Of a stretch of DNA of 6,631 bases, positions 1 to 6,223 are shown one piece after another (the stretch's first letter is position 1; each line of letters starts with the position of its first letter). The notes under the pieces were generated by a model. It did not search any database. It worked only from the letters and a program-made list of their open reading frames with translations, and was not told the origin of the DNA. The stretch is from Nitrospirota bacterium (GTDB taxonomy: Bacteria > Nitrospirota > Thermodesulfovibrionia > Thermodesulfovibrionales > JdFR-85). The position numbers were made by a program, and so were the translations under genes. The stretch spans positions 1 to 6,631 of the forward strand of contig WFTX01000250.1 in NCBI GenBank assembly GCA_015485235.1, read 5' to 3'.

Positions 1-20
1 CATATCATGAGAGCACTGGT

Positions 21-51
21 TCAACACAAACAGGCTGATTCTTGTTATAAT
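21..51 (+). promoter_or_regulatory. Possible promoter of msrAB
   Basis: A perfect TATAAT lies at 46-51. The only upstream match is TCAACA at 21-26 (4 of 6 to TTGACA) with a long 19-base spacer, so the -35 is weak. Transcription would begin near 57-59, only about 10 bases before the ATG at 68. No Shine-Dalgarno is visible there, so the mRNA may be nearly leaderless. The AT-rich tract 42-67 could also produce a chance TATAAT. Confidence 0.35.
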
Positions 52-67
52 AAATAAAATAAATACT

Positions 68-1156
68 ATGAAAATAATTCTCGTCACATTAATGCTTGCA
101 CTCCTTCCGGCAGCTGTGCTGGGAGAGGAGGAAAAGGCCCCGCTTTTAAAGGCAACCTTTGCAGGCGGGTGCTTCTGGTGCATGGAGAAGCCCTTTGAGC
201 ACCTGAAGGGGGTCAAAGAGGTCATCTCGGGCTATACCGGCGGCAGGAAGGAAAACCCCACCTATAAGGAGGTCTCATCAGGCACGACGGGCCATCTTGA
301 AGCTGTCGAGGTTATCTACGATCCAACGGCAGTCACCTACAGGGAGCTCCTTGAGGTATTCTGGCGTCAGATAGACCCGACTGATCCTGAAGGGCAGTTT
401 GTTGACCGGGGCTCCCAGTACAGGACCGCCATCTTCTATCACTCGGAAGAACAGAAGGCCCTTGCCGAAGAATCAAAACGGATCATGGACGCCTCCGGCA
501 TATTCGACAAACCGGTGGTTACAGAGATCCTTCCTGCAGGAAAGTTCTATCTTGCCGAGGACTACCACCAGGACTACTACAAAAAGAACCCCCTGAGATA
601 CAAATTCTACCGGTACGGATCAGGGAGGGACCAGTTTCTGGACAGGGTCTGGAAGGGAAAGGAGGACTTCAGGATCTTCAGGAATACTGGAGGAGGAAAG
701 AAGGACTGGAGGAGTTTTGTGAAACCATCAAAGGATAAACTCAAAGAGATGCTCTCTCCCATGCAGTACAGGGTCACACAGGAGGAAGGGACAGAGCCAC
801 CATTCAATAACGAGTACTGGGAGAATCACCGGGAAGGGATTTATGTGGACATCGTCTCAGGAGAGCCCCTTTTCAGTTCGCTCGACAAGTTCGATTCAGG
901 CACAGGCTGGCCGAGTTTTACAAGACCGCTGGAGCCTGAAAACATAGTCGAGCGGGAAGACAGGAGTTTCTTCACGAAGCGGACCGAGATCCGGAGCCGC
1001 CTTGCCGACTCCCATCTGGGGCATGTCTTTGATGACGGCCCCAGACCGACAGGACTCAGATACTGCATAAACTCGGCAGCACTCAGGTTCATACCTGTGG
1101 AAGACCTTGAAAAGGAAGGATACGGAGAATACCTCAAACTCTTCAGGAAGAAATGA
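68..1156 (+). CDS. msrAB: Exported bifunctional methionine sulfoxide reductase MsrA-MsrB fusion
   Basis: Repairs oxidised methionine in proteins. The MsrA half reduces Met-S-sulfoxide and the MsrB half reduces Met-R-sulfoxide. Residues 1-19 look like a Sec signal peptide (Lys2, hydrophobic stretch, possible cleavage after VLG), with no lipobox Cys, so the protein probably acts outside the cytoplasm. MsrA spans about 28-182. It has GCFWCME with catalytic Cys35 and likely resolving Cys38, then GYTGG (55-59), DRGSQYRTAIFY (113-124) and AEDYHQDYY (163-171). MsrB spans about 216-345, with SGTGWPSF (277-284), RLADSHLGHVF (311-321) and RYCINSAALRF with catalytic Cys333. Only three Cys occur in the whole protein. 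The usual MsrB resolving-Cys position holds Thr279, and the two CxxC zinc pairs are absent. Unlike Neisseria PilB there is no N-terminal thioredoxin-like domain. The next gene starts one base after the stop. Confidence 0.95.
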   Translation: MKIILVTLMLALLPAAVLGEEEKAPLLKATFAGGCFWCMEKPFEHLKGVKEVISGYTGGRKENPTYKEVSSGTTGHLEAVEVIYDPTAVTYRELLEVFWRQIDPTDPEGQFVDRGSQYRTAIFYHSEEQKALAEESKRIMDASGIFDKPVVTEILPAGKFYLAEDYHQDYYKKNPLRYKFYRYGSGRDQFLDRVWKGKEDFRIFRNTGGGKKDWRSFVKPSKDKLKEMLSPMQYRVTQEEGTEPPFNNEYWENHREGIYVDIVSGEPLFSSLDKFDSGTGWPSFTRPLEPENIVEREDRSFFTKRTEIRSRLADSHLGHVFDDGPRPTGLRYCINSAALRFIPVEDLEKEGYGEYLKLFRKK

Positions 1157-1157
1157 G

Positions 1158-1622
1158 ATGGCCGGACCCGGACGGATTGAATACATAAACGATGCCCTCT
1201 ATTTCGTTGTCATTCCTGAAGACAGAGACATTATCTACTGTTCCGGTGTTAATGTCAGCCGGTTTCTCCCCATCACAAAGGGCCGGCACAAGGCGATGTC
1301 CAACCCGGCAATCAGGGGACTTCAGATCGTGAACCTTGAGGTCCGTTCCATGGCGATAGAGGCCGGGGCAACCACAAAAACACTTGTCTCCTCTCCCTGC
1401 AAGGGGATCTCCCCTGATGACCAGATCTGGTACACCGAAGCCGTACTGATTGAGAACCCTCCCGATGGGTTCGGGGGAAAGATTATTGAATACGGCGTGG
1501 TCAACCTGATGAAGAAGATCGACAAGGCCATCATGCTCGGCGCAGACATGCCTGATGAGATTCTTCCCCCGGAGAAACTCCTTGCCTTTATAGAAGACCT
1601 CTGTGATAGATTCTCCCCCTGA
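1158..1622 (+). CDS. Conserved-looking hypothetical protein, 154 aa, downstream of msrAB
   Basis: I do not recognise the family. The ATG at 1158 is chosen because AGGAAG at 1145-1150 is well spaced (7 bases) and it follows the msrAB stop by one base. A longer in-frame start at 1107 would overlap msrAB and add 17 polar residues. The product has no signal peptide or membrane segment, so it is predicted cytoplasmic. It appears mixed alpha/beta, with a beta-rich N-terminal half (IEYINDALYFVVI, residues 7-19) and a helical C-terminus from about 116 (NLMKKIDKAIMLGADMP, then EKLLAFIEDLCDRF). There are three Cys (28, 81, 149), in no metal-binding arrangement. The tight coupling suggests co-transcription with msrAB, but being cytoplasmic it is not an obvious direct partner of the exported enzyme. 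No function is proposed. Confidence 0.75.
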   Translation: MAGPGRIEYINDALYFVVIPEDRDIIYCSGVNVSRFLPITKGRHKAMSNPAIRGLQIVNLEVRSMAIEAGATTKTLVSSPCKGISPDDQIWYTEAVLIENPPDGFGGKIIEYGVVNLMKKIDKAIMLGADMPDEILPPEKLLAFIEDLCDRFSP

Positions 1623-1645
1623 GATCAGCAATCAAAAAGACCAGA

Positions 1646-1674
1646 TTGAGAGATGGCAGCCCTGCGCCTTTATA
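1646..1674 (+). promoter_or_regulatory. Weak candidate promoter in the gap before the GIY-YIG-like gene
   Basis: TTGAGA (1646-1651, 5 of 6 to the -35 consensus) is followed after 17 bases by TTTATA (1669-1674, a poor -10). It lies just downstream of the hypothetical gene's stop and would yield a transcript from about 1681 reading into the next gene. Read-through from the msrAB promoter is an equally good explanation. Confidence 0.2.
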
Positions 1675-1725
1675 GGAGTTCATAGTGGACCTGTAAAAAT
1701 CCAGGCCCATCCGTTATCATTAAGA

Positions 1726-2055
1726 ATGTCCATATCCATAGCCGACTACATGTTTGAAGGCCCTTTCTTCAGCCTGAGCGAAGTGCGGGCCGTAAGGGGT
1801 GTCTATGCCGTGGTCTGCCTTACGGGACGGGGGAACTTCCTGCTTCTTGACGCAGGAGAGGGGGAAGACCTGAAGAGGGCTGTAAGGGAGAACCCGCTCA
1901 AGGAGTTCTGGGTTGAAAACTGCAAGGGGAGAGTGGGAGTGGGGGTATTATACACCCCCGATCTTGACGGACCGGGCAGAAAGGATATCGTTGAGATAAT
2001 AAGAAGGAGGGAGTTTACACCCTGCGGAGGAGAGCAAACAACAGACAAAGGTTAA
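1726..2055 (+). CDS. Small protein with a degenerate GIY-YIG-nuclease-like domain
   Basis: A 109-aa product from the ATG at 1726. The layout resembles GIY-YIG-fold proteins: GVYAVV at 25-30 in the GIY position, FLLLDAGEGEDLKRAV at 38-53 in the YIG (often 'DVGES.D') position, an EFWVENC segment (60-66), a beta strand VGVGVLYTP (70-78), then GRKDIVEIIRRREFTPCG (84-101) like the helix and 'PCG' end of such domains. Glu90 could match the metal-binding Glu. The YIG Tyr is replaced, and the catalytic Arg cannot be placed securely, so nuclease activity is doubtful. The fold assignment is from memory of the family pattern. The start is uncertain. An in-frame GTG at 1603 would overlap the upstream gene and add 41 residues rich in codons unusual here (TTA, TCA, AGT), which I judge noncoding. 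A later ATG at 1750 is also possible. None has a good Shine-Dalgarno. Confidence 0.6.
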   Translation: MSISIADYMFEGPFFSLSEVRAVRGVYAVVCLTGRGNFLLLDAGEGEDLKRAVRENPLKEFWVENCKGRVGVGVLYTPDLDGPGRKDIVEIIRRREFTPCGGEQTTDKG

Positions 2056-2116
2056 GGTTGAGGTCCAAGTCCATAAAGACAGGTCGAGGTCAAGGCCAAG
2101 GTCGATTGGGAGGCTG
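2049..2116. repeat. Degenerate AGGTYR hexamer tandem repeat
   Basis: Consecutive hexamers run AGGTTA, AGGTTG, AGGTCC, AAGTCC, then an 8-base interruption (2073-2080), then AGGTCG, AGGTCA, AGGCCA, AGGTCG, ATTGGG, AGGCTG. The tract begins at the last codons and stop of the GIY-YIG-like gene and fills most of the 117-base gap before the convergent methyltransferase gene. Purines dominate the + strand. It shows no hairpin or T-run that would make it a terminator. It looks like slippage-expanded low-complexity DNA that has since diverged. Confidence 0.65.
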
Positions 2117-2172
2117 AGTAACCAGGTGACCCAGCAAATTAATAACTTAACAACCAAACTCTTTGCGCCCTG

Positions 2173-2787
2173 TTATCCTGGATTTCCTTTAAAGACACTC
2201 AGGAAGATATCCCCCTCCGGAAGGCCGTGCCGGAGTATGAACTTGTTTGAAAGTTCCTTCATCACAAACCCTGTCAGGTCTTCCGGTTTTATGTAGAAAA
2301 GTTCAGGGTCCCTCACCTTCCTGTACCAGGAGAGGCAGTTAAGGTGGAGGGCCTCTTTTGTCTGCCTGTAAAGGATCCTGAGGACATTCCAGAACGAATC
2401 CTCCACTCCTGCCACCCTCAGATTAAAGGTCCCGCAGACCAAGACAATATCATACTCTTCCTGAAGACCCTCCTCCTCAATATCAGCAGAGATGAATACC
2501 CCATCTCTGAACTTCTCCATTGCCCTCTCGATCATCAGGGGATTGATATCGATGCCTGTGTAAGAAAGGTCAATCCCCTTCCCAAGGAGGAATCCGTAGA
2601 AATCTCCCTTCCCGCATCCGAAATCCAGGAGGCGCTTTCCCCTTACATCACCCATGATACCGAGCATGATCTCGTACCTGAGCATCTGCCCCTTCTCAGT
2701 CCACCGGACCGCCATCGGACTGTCACCAAAGTCCTCAAGATGCCTTCTGTAAAACCTGATCAGTTCTTCCTTTCCAAGCCGGTCCAT
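2173..2787 (-). CDS. Class I SAM-dependent methyltransferase
   Basis: A 204-aa Rossmann-fold methyltransferase. Motif I is LLDFGCGKGDF at 53-63 (the glycine loop that binds S-adenosylmethionine). TGIDIN at 77-82 supplies acidic Asp80 for the ribose. A motif II-like FISADIEE lies at 98-105, and motif IV-like YDIVLVCGTFNL at 112-123. The N-terminal pattern FYRRHLEDFGDSPMAVRWTEKGQMLRYEIML (about 12-42) is common in small stand-alone methyltransferases of unknown substrate. I chose 2787 because AGAGGAG (2793-2799) sits 5 bases upstream and residue 1 then meets the family-like N-terminus. The in-frame ATG at 2877 would add 30 residues read largely from a palindromic element and has no such site. 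No signal peptide or membrane segment, so it is cytoplasmic. The gene stands alone on the - strand, convergent with the preceding block and divergent from the ABC operon. Substrate is unknown. Confidence 0.88.
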   Translation of the reverse strand: MDRLGKEELIRFYRRHLEDFGDSPMAVRWTEKGQMLRYEIMLGIMGDVRGKRLLDFGCGKGDFYGFLLGKGIDLSYTGIDINPLMIERAMEKFRDGVFISADIEEEGLQEEYDIVLVCGTFNLRVAGVEDSFWNVLRILYRQTKEALHLNCLSWYRKVRDPELFYIKPEDLTGFVMKELSNKFILRHGLPEGDIFLSVFKGNPG

Positions 2788-2792
2788 GAATT

Positions 2793-2799
2793 CTCCTCT
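2793..2799 (-). promoter_or_regulatory. Strong Shine-Dalgarno deciding the methyltransferase start
   Basis: On the - strand AGAGGAG is followed by AATTC and then ATG at 2787. It favours this start over the in-frame ATG at 2877. Confidence 0.75.
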
Positions 2800-2824
2800 A
2801 AAATGCCGATAGAACATCTTGGCA

Positions 2825-2979
2825 TTTCGTGGATGGAGAGAGGGGTAAAGGGTTTTCACATCATTCTCGCAGGCCATCCATGGCCTGCTCCGAGGCAGGC
2901 AATCGGCTTCACCCTCCTGGTGAAAGCCCTGGAGATTGCCTGAAACCGTTCAAACCCTTTACCCCTCTCTCCGTCGAAA
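2825..2979. repeat. Large palindromic element: 21-bp inverted repeat with two nested hairpins
   Basis: A perfect 21-bp inverted repeat has its left arm at 2835-2855 (beginning GGAGAGAGGGGTAAAGGG) and its right arm at 2952-2972, separated by 96 bases. After a short asymmetric gap the match resumes outside with TTTCG (2825-2829) and CGAAA (2975-2979). Two more hairpins lie inside. One is GCAGGCCA/TGGCCTGC (2869-2876 with 2881-2888, 4-base loop TCCA). The other is CAGGCAATC/GATTGCCTG (2896-2904 with 2934-2942), continued inward by GGCTTCACC/GGTGAAAGCC (2905-2913 with 2919-2928, one bulge) around loop CTCCT. The whole could fold as a three-way junction in RNA or a cruciform in DNA. No target-site duplication is obvious and no T-run follows either arm. 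A MITE/REP-like repeat or a structured 5' leader for the methyltransferase are both possible. Confidence 0.8.
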
Positions 2980-3001
2980 AGTTCGGAAATTCCTCTCCCC
3001 C

Positions 3002-3029
3002 TTGACAAATCATTTCTCCTTGTTATATA
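3002..3029 (+). promoter_or_regulatory. Sigma70-type promoter of the ABC operon
   Basis: Perfect -35 TTGACA at 3002-3007, a 16-base spacer, and -10 TATATA at 3024-3029 preceded by TG at 3021-3022 (extended -10). Expected transcript start is about 3036, giving a leader of roughly 49 bases before the ATG at 3085. It is the only strong promoter seen ahead of the four overlapping + strand genes. Confidence 0.65.
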
Positions 3030-3030
3030 T

Positions 3031-3059
3031 ATTATAAGCCCTCTTGATTTTCTCACATT
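3031..3059 (-). promoter_or_regulatory. Possible opposing promoter for the methyltransferase
   Basis: On the - strand a perfect TATAAT reads from 3036 to 3031, next to the -10 of the + strand promoter. The -35 region near 3053-3059 (AATGTGA) matches poorly. If used, transcription would start near 3024, cross the palindromic element and reach the methyltransferase start at 2787, giving a leader of about 240 bases. The AT-rich tract could produce this match by chance. Confidence 0.25.
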
Positions 3060-3084
3060 TTTTTCTTTCTTCAGACACAAAATT

Positions 3085-3999
3085 ATGATAACAGTCAGGA
3101 GCCTGAAAAAACACTACGGCCCTGTGAGGGCTGTTGACGGGATCTCCTTTGAGATACGCCCCGGTGAGGTGGTCGGCTTCCTCGGGCCTAACGGTGCAGG
3201 AAAGACTACCACAATGCAGATAATCACCGGATACATTGAACCGTCAGAGGGAGAGGCCCTGGTGGATGGGATCGATGTGGCCAGCCAGCCCATCGAGGTG
3301 AAAAGGAAGATAGGCTACCTGCCTGAGAACACATCTCTCTACGAAGACCTCACTGTTTTTGACTTCCTGGAATTTGTTGCCCGCGTGAGAGGACTGAACG
3401 GCAATTCAAGGGCCGCCATAAAGAAGGCAGCCGAGGCCTGCGGGATTACGGAGGTGATAAACAGGACGATAGGCACCCTATCCAAGGGATACAGGCAGAG
3501 GGTCGGTCTTGCCCAGGCTATTATTCATGACCCTCCCTTCCTCATCCTTGATGAGCCCACCACAGGGCTTGACCCGATCCAGATAGCCGAGATCAGGGAC
3601 CTGATAAAACGGCTGGGAAGGGAGAAGACTGTGGTCCTTTCCACACACATCCTCCCGGAGGTTGAGCAGACCTGTAACCGCGTAATCGTGATACATCAGG
3701 GCAGGATTGTGGCAGACAGCCCTATTGATGAACTCAGAAAGGGAATGTCATCAACCATTGAGGTGGAATACCGGGGCCAGACACCGGCTGAGGCCTTTTC
3801 CGGATTCGGAAGGGTTGAAGTAGTGAGGAAAGAGGGAGATCTCCACCTTATCCGGATAACCCCGGAAGGGGAAGGAGACCCGAGGGAGGAGATATACCGG
3901 TTCTGCGTGGAGAACGATCTTCAGCTCCGGGAACTCCACAGGGAGATGAAGAGCCTTGAGGCGATATTCCGGGAACTTACCAGAGGGGAGGAGGCATGA
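3085..3999 (+). CDS. ABC transporter ATP-binding protein, GldA-like
   Basis: The cytoplasmic ATPase that powers the ABC-2 type permease encoded next. Walker A is GPNGAGKTT (34-42). The Q-loop region is IGYLPENTSLYEDLT (76-90), with Glu81 where Gln is typical, as often seen in ABC-2 type ATPases. The signature is LSKGYRQ (132-138), Walker B FLILDEP (152-158), D-loop GLD (161-163) and switch His188 in STHILPE. The complete NBD occupies about 1-220. Residues 222-304 form the extra C-terminal domain usual for this subfamily. At 304 aa it matches the family length. The ATG at 3085 lacks a clear Shine-Dalgarno, but the protein begins in the normal place for the family (MITVRSLKKHYG). It overlaps the permease gene by 4 bases. 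Gene order (ATPase, permease, GldG-like, DUF4340) points to the GldA-type module rather than drug or nitrous-oxide-system exporters. Substrate unknown. Confidence 0.92.
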   Translation: MITVRSLKKHYGPVRAVDGISFEIRPGEVVGFLGPNGAGKTTTMQIITGYIEPSEGEALVDGIDVASQPIEVKRKIGYLPENTSLYEDLTVFDFLEFVARVRGLNGNSRAAIKKAAEACGITEVINRTIGTLSKGYRQRVGLAQAIIHDPPFLILDEPTTGLDPIQIAEIRDLIKRLGREKTVVLSTHILPEVEQTCNRVIVIHQGRIVADSPIDELRKGMSSTIEVEYRGQTPAEAFSGFGRVEVVRKEGDLHLIRITPEGEGDPREEIYRFCVENDLQLRELHREMKSLEAIFRELTRGEEA

Positions 4000-4700
4000 T
4001 CGCCGCACTTGTAAAAAAGGAACTCCGGCACTACTTCTTCTCACCCCTTGCCTATGTGGTTATAAGCATCTTCCTTGCCATCACAGGCTGGTTCTTCACA
4101 AGCAGTCTCTTCATCATAAAGGAGTCCGAGCTCAGGGGGATGATGGAGATAATGCCGCTGGTGCTGATGTTCTTCATGCCGGCAGTCACCATGAAGTCCC
4201 TGGCAGAGGAAAGAAAACTTGATACAATACAACTCCTCCTGACTATGCCGATCAGGGAGTGGCAGATAGTCCTGAGCAAATACCTCTCGGCAGTCATACT
4301 CTACGGAGTTACGCTCCTCTTTTCCCTTTTCTACCCACTTCTGCTTAAAATCATAGGCAGACCGGACTCAGGGGTGATCTTTTCATCCTACCTGGGACTC
4401 TTCCTTCTTGGCTGTTCATACATCGCCATCGGGATTTTTGCCTCTGCCCTTACTTCCAATCAGGTTATAGCCTTCATCTCCGGATTCAGCATAATCTTCG
4501 GTGTCTTCATGCTCAGCCGCCTCCAGATGATACTCCCGGTCAGATTCCAGACGGCGATTGAAAAGTTCTCCATCGTCTCTCATTTTGATAACATGACAAG
4601 GGGGATAATAAGCACCACTGACATTGTCTATTTCATCCTCCTGAACATCCTCTTCCTCACTGCCGCAACCTATCTCCTTTACACAAGGAGGGGAAGATGA
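3996..4700 (+). CDS. ABC-2 type transporter permease, GldF-like
   Basis: The 234-aa inner-membrane subunit paired with the preceding ATPase. Six hydrophobic segments can be picked out at about 16-38, 50-67, 96-117, 128-150, 157-175 and 208-228. Between the second and third is MPAVTMKSLAEERKLDTIQL (61-80), followed by LLLTMPI; this 'MR.fAEE+..GTieLLlT.Pi' pattern is the hallmark of GldF/ABC-2 type permeases and probably contacts the ATPase. The ATG overlaps the ATPase stop as ATGA, and GAGGGGAGGAGG just upstream is an excellent ribosome site, consistent with translational coupling. Length is usual for the single-domain form, so it probably works as a dimer. The C-terminus ends in a positive TRRGR that should be cytoplasmic. 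Confidence 0.9.
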   Translation: MIAALVKKELRHYFFSPLAYVVISIFLAITGWFFTSSLFIIKESELRGMMEIMPLVLMFFMPAVTMKSLAEERKLDTIQLLLTMPIREWQIVLSKYLSAVILYGVTLLFSLFYPLLLKIIGRPDSGVIFSSYLGLFLLGCSYIAIGIFASALTSNQVIAFISGFSIIFGVFMLSRLQMILPVRFQTAIEKFSIVSHFDNMTRGIISTTDIVYFILLNILFLTAATYLLYTRRGR

Positions 4701-6223
4701 GCAGAAGGACCTACCTCTGGATAAACATAATCTCCCTGATTCTCATCTTCATATATGGGAACCTCCTTGCCGAGCGGTACTTCCTGAGTGCCGACATGAC
4801 AGAGGCAAGGATATACTCCCTGAGCGATGCAACCCGGAAACTCCTGAAGGACCTTGACGAACGGGTTACGGTGAAGGTGATCTTCTCTGATCAGATCCCC
4901 TATCCATACAACACCAACACCCGGTATGTAATGGACATGCTGAACGATTACCGGAGGCTTTCAGGGGGCAAGGTGGTTCTTGACATCATAGACCCCGGAA
5001 GGAAGGAGGAGTTTGAGGATGCAGCGGAACTCTACGGCATACCCCCGGTCCAGGTAAATGCGATAGAGAATGACCAGATACAGATAAAGAAGGTCTATAT
5101 GGGGCTTGCCTTTGTGCACGGAGACAGGATAGAGACCATCCCTGTAGTATCCGATGTAAAAAGGCTTGAGTATGAGGTTTCTTCAACCATAAAGACGCTC
5201 ATAACGGAGAAGAAAAAGACCGTCGGTTTTCTGACAGGCCACGGGGAGAAGCCCCTTCTGAGACTGAGGGAGTTTCTCAGGAAGCAGTATGAGATAAAGG
5301 TGCTGAATACTGCGGAGAAGTCTGATGAAGGTTCTTCCCGGCCGGAGATAAAGGATATCGACCTCCTTGTGGTGGCAGGGCCGACGAAAAAACTCAAGGA
5401 AGAGGAACTCCTGGCAATAGACCAGTTCCTCCTCAAAGGAGGGAAGGCCCTCTTTCTTCTGGACAGGGTGCTTGCTGATCTCCAGTACGGTTTCGGGAGG
5501 GAAAACGCGACGGGTCTGGAAGACCTCCTTTCCGCCTATGGGATAACGATCCCCTCAGCCCTTGTCTATGATATCTCCGCGGGAATGGTAAATGTGAGCC
5601 AGCGGAGAGGAGGGTTTGTCTTCACCACCGTTACACCCTATCCCTTCTTCCCGAAGATCATTGATCTGAATCATGAGAGCATCATCACAAAGGATATTGA
5701 GACACTCACCCTGGGGTTCAGTTCCCCCATAGAGACAAAGGAGACCGGGGGCATCACCTTCACCCCCCTGATACGGACATCGGAGAAATCAGGGGTGATG
5801 AAGCCTCCCTTCTATGTGGCCGTAAGCAGGAAGTTCAGAATGGATGAGTTTGATAAACCCCATCAGGTTCTTGGTCTTGTCGCTTCGGGGAAACTCAGGA
5901 CAAAGTTTCCTGACAAAGAAGATATTGTGAAGGAAGGAGAGACCCGCTTCATAGTCGTCTCTGACAGCGACTTCGTCTCTGACGAGTTTATCGGTGCACC
6001 CGGGAATGCCCAGTTCCTCCTGAACTCGATCGACTGGCTCTCAGAGGACGACTCCCTGATAAGTATCAGGTCAAAGGACATAGAATCAAGGCCGATAAAG
6101 GAACTCGATCCAGCGATACAAAGGCTGATCCGCTACCTCTCGGTCAGCATCCCCCCGGTCCTTTCCATCCTTCTGGGGATCGGCCTCTGGATGTACAGAA
6201 AAGGAAGGAGGGTTGAACTGTGA
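4697..6223 (+). CDS. GldG-like ABC transporter auxiliary membrane protein
   Basis: A 508-aa protein of the GldG / ABC-transporter auxiliary family. One membrane helix lies near each end (about 7-28 and 482-500, the latter followed by positive RKGRR), leaving some 450 residues predicted outside the cytoplasm. Family features include the post-helix stretch with LSDATRKLLKDLDERVTVKV (42-61, 'L...T...L..L...V.v.v'), VGFLTGHGEKP (176-186), DLLVVAGPTKKLKEEELLAIDQFLLKGGKALFLLD (222-256, the IFT52-like Rossmann segment) and FIVVSDSDFVSDEF (418-431) with NSIDWL (443-448) near the end. AGGAGG at 4686-4691 precedes the ATG by 5 bases, and the start overlaps the permease stop by 4 bases. In Flavobacterium GldG is needed with GldA and GldF for gliding and surface adhesion. 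Outside that group the role is unknown, and no other motility gene is visible here. Confidence 0.88.
   Translation: MSRRTYLWINIISLILIFIYGNLLAERYFLSADMTEARIYSLSDATRKLLKDLDERVTVKVIFSDQIPYPYNTNTRYVMDMLNDYRRLSGGKVVLDIIDPGRKEEFEDAAELYGIPPVQVNAIENDQIQIKKVYMGLAFVHGDRIETIPVVSDVKRLEYEVSSTIKTLITEKKKTVGFLTGHGEKPLLRLREFLRKQYEIKVLNTAEKSDEGSSRPEIKDIDLLVVAGPTKKLKEEELLAIDQFLLKGGKALFLLDRVLADLQYGFGRENATGLEDLLSAYGITIPSALVYDISAGMVNVSQRRGGFVFTTVTPYPFFPKIIDLNHESIITKDIETLTLGFSSPIETKETGGITFTPLIRTSEKSGVMKPPFYVAVSRKFRMDEFDKPHQVLGLVASGKLRTKFPDKEDIVKEGETRFIVVSDSDFVSDEFIGAPGNAQFLLNSIDWLSEDDSLISIRSKDIESRPIKELDPAIQRLIRYLSVSIPPVLSILLGIGLWMYRKGRRVEL

Noticed and set aside
1143..1631. 162-aa open frame on the - strand
   Set aside because: It is antisense to the 154-aa hypothetical gene, which has a good Shine-Dalgarno and directly follows msrAB. 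The - strand product has no family features.
1623..1725. N-terminal extension of the GIY-YIG-like protein from GTG 1603
   Set aside because: The codons (TTA, TCA, AGT, CAT) are unlike the neighbouring genes, the start overlaps the upstream gene, and the residues do not look like part of the domain.
1941..1959. GGGGGT / ACCCCC hairpin with a 7-base loop
   Set aside because: A short 6-bp stem inside the coding region of the GIY-YIG-like gene, with no T-run. Codons for Gly-Val and Thr-Pro explain it.
2344..2943. 199-aa open frame on the + strand
   Set aside because: It is antisense to the methyltransferase, whose SAM motifs are clear, and it ends inside the palindromic element. The product is His/Pro-rich, as shadow frames often are.
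2919..2960. tRNA-like T-arm (GTTCAAACCC)
   Set aside because: No acceptor, D or anticodon arms can be fitted. The bases are better explained by the outer inverted repeat.
2835..2972. Palindromic element as a bidirectional terminator
   Set aside because: The flanking genes diverge from it, and neither arm is followed by a T-tract on its strand.
2856..3080. 74-aa open frame on the - strand
   Set aside because: It lies entirely over the palindrome and promoter region, has no ribosome site and a composition unlike a real protein.
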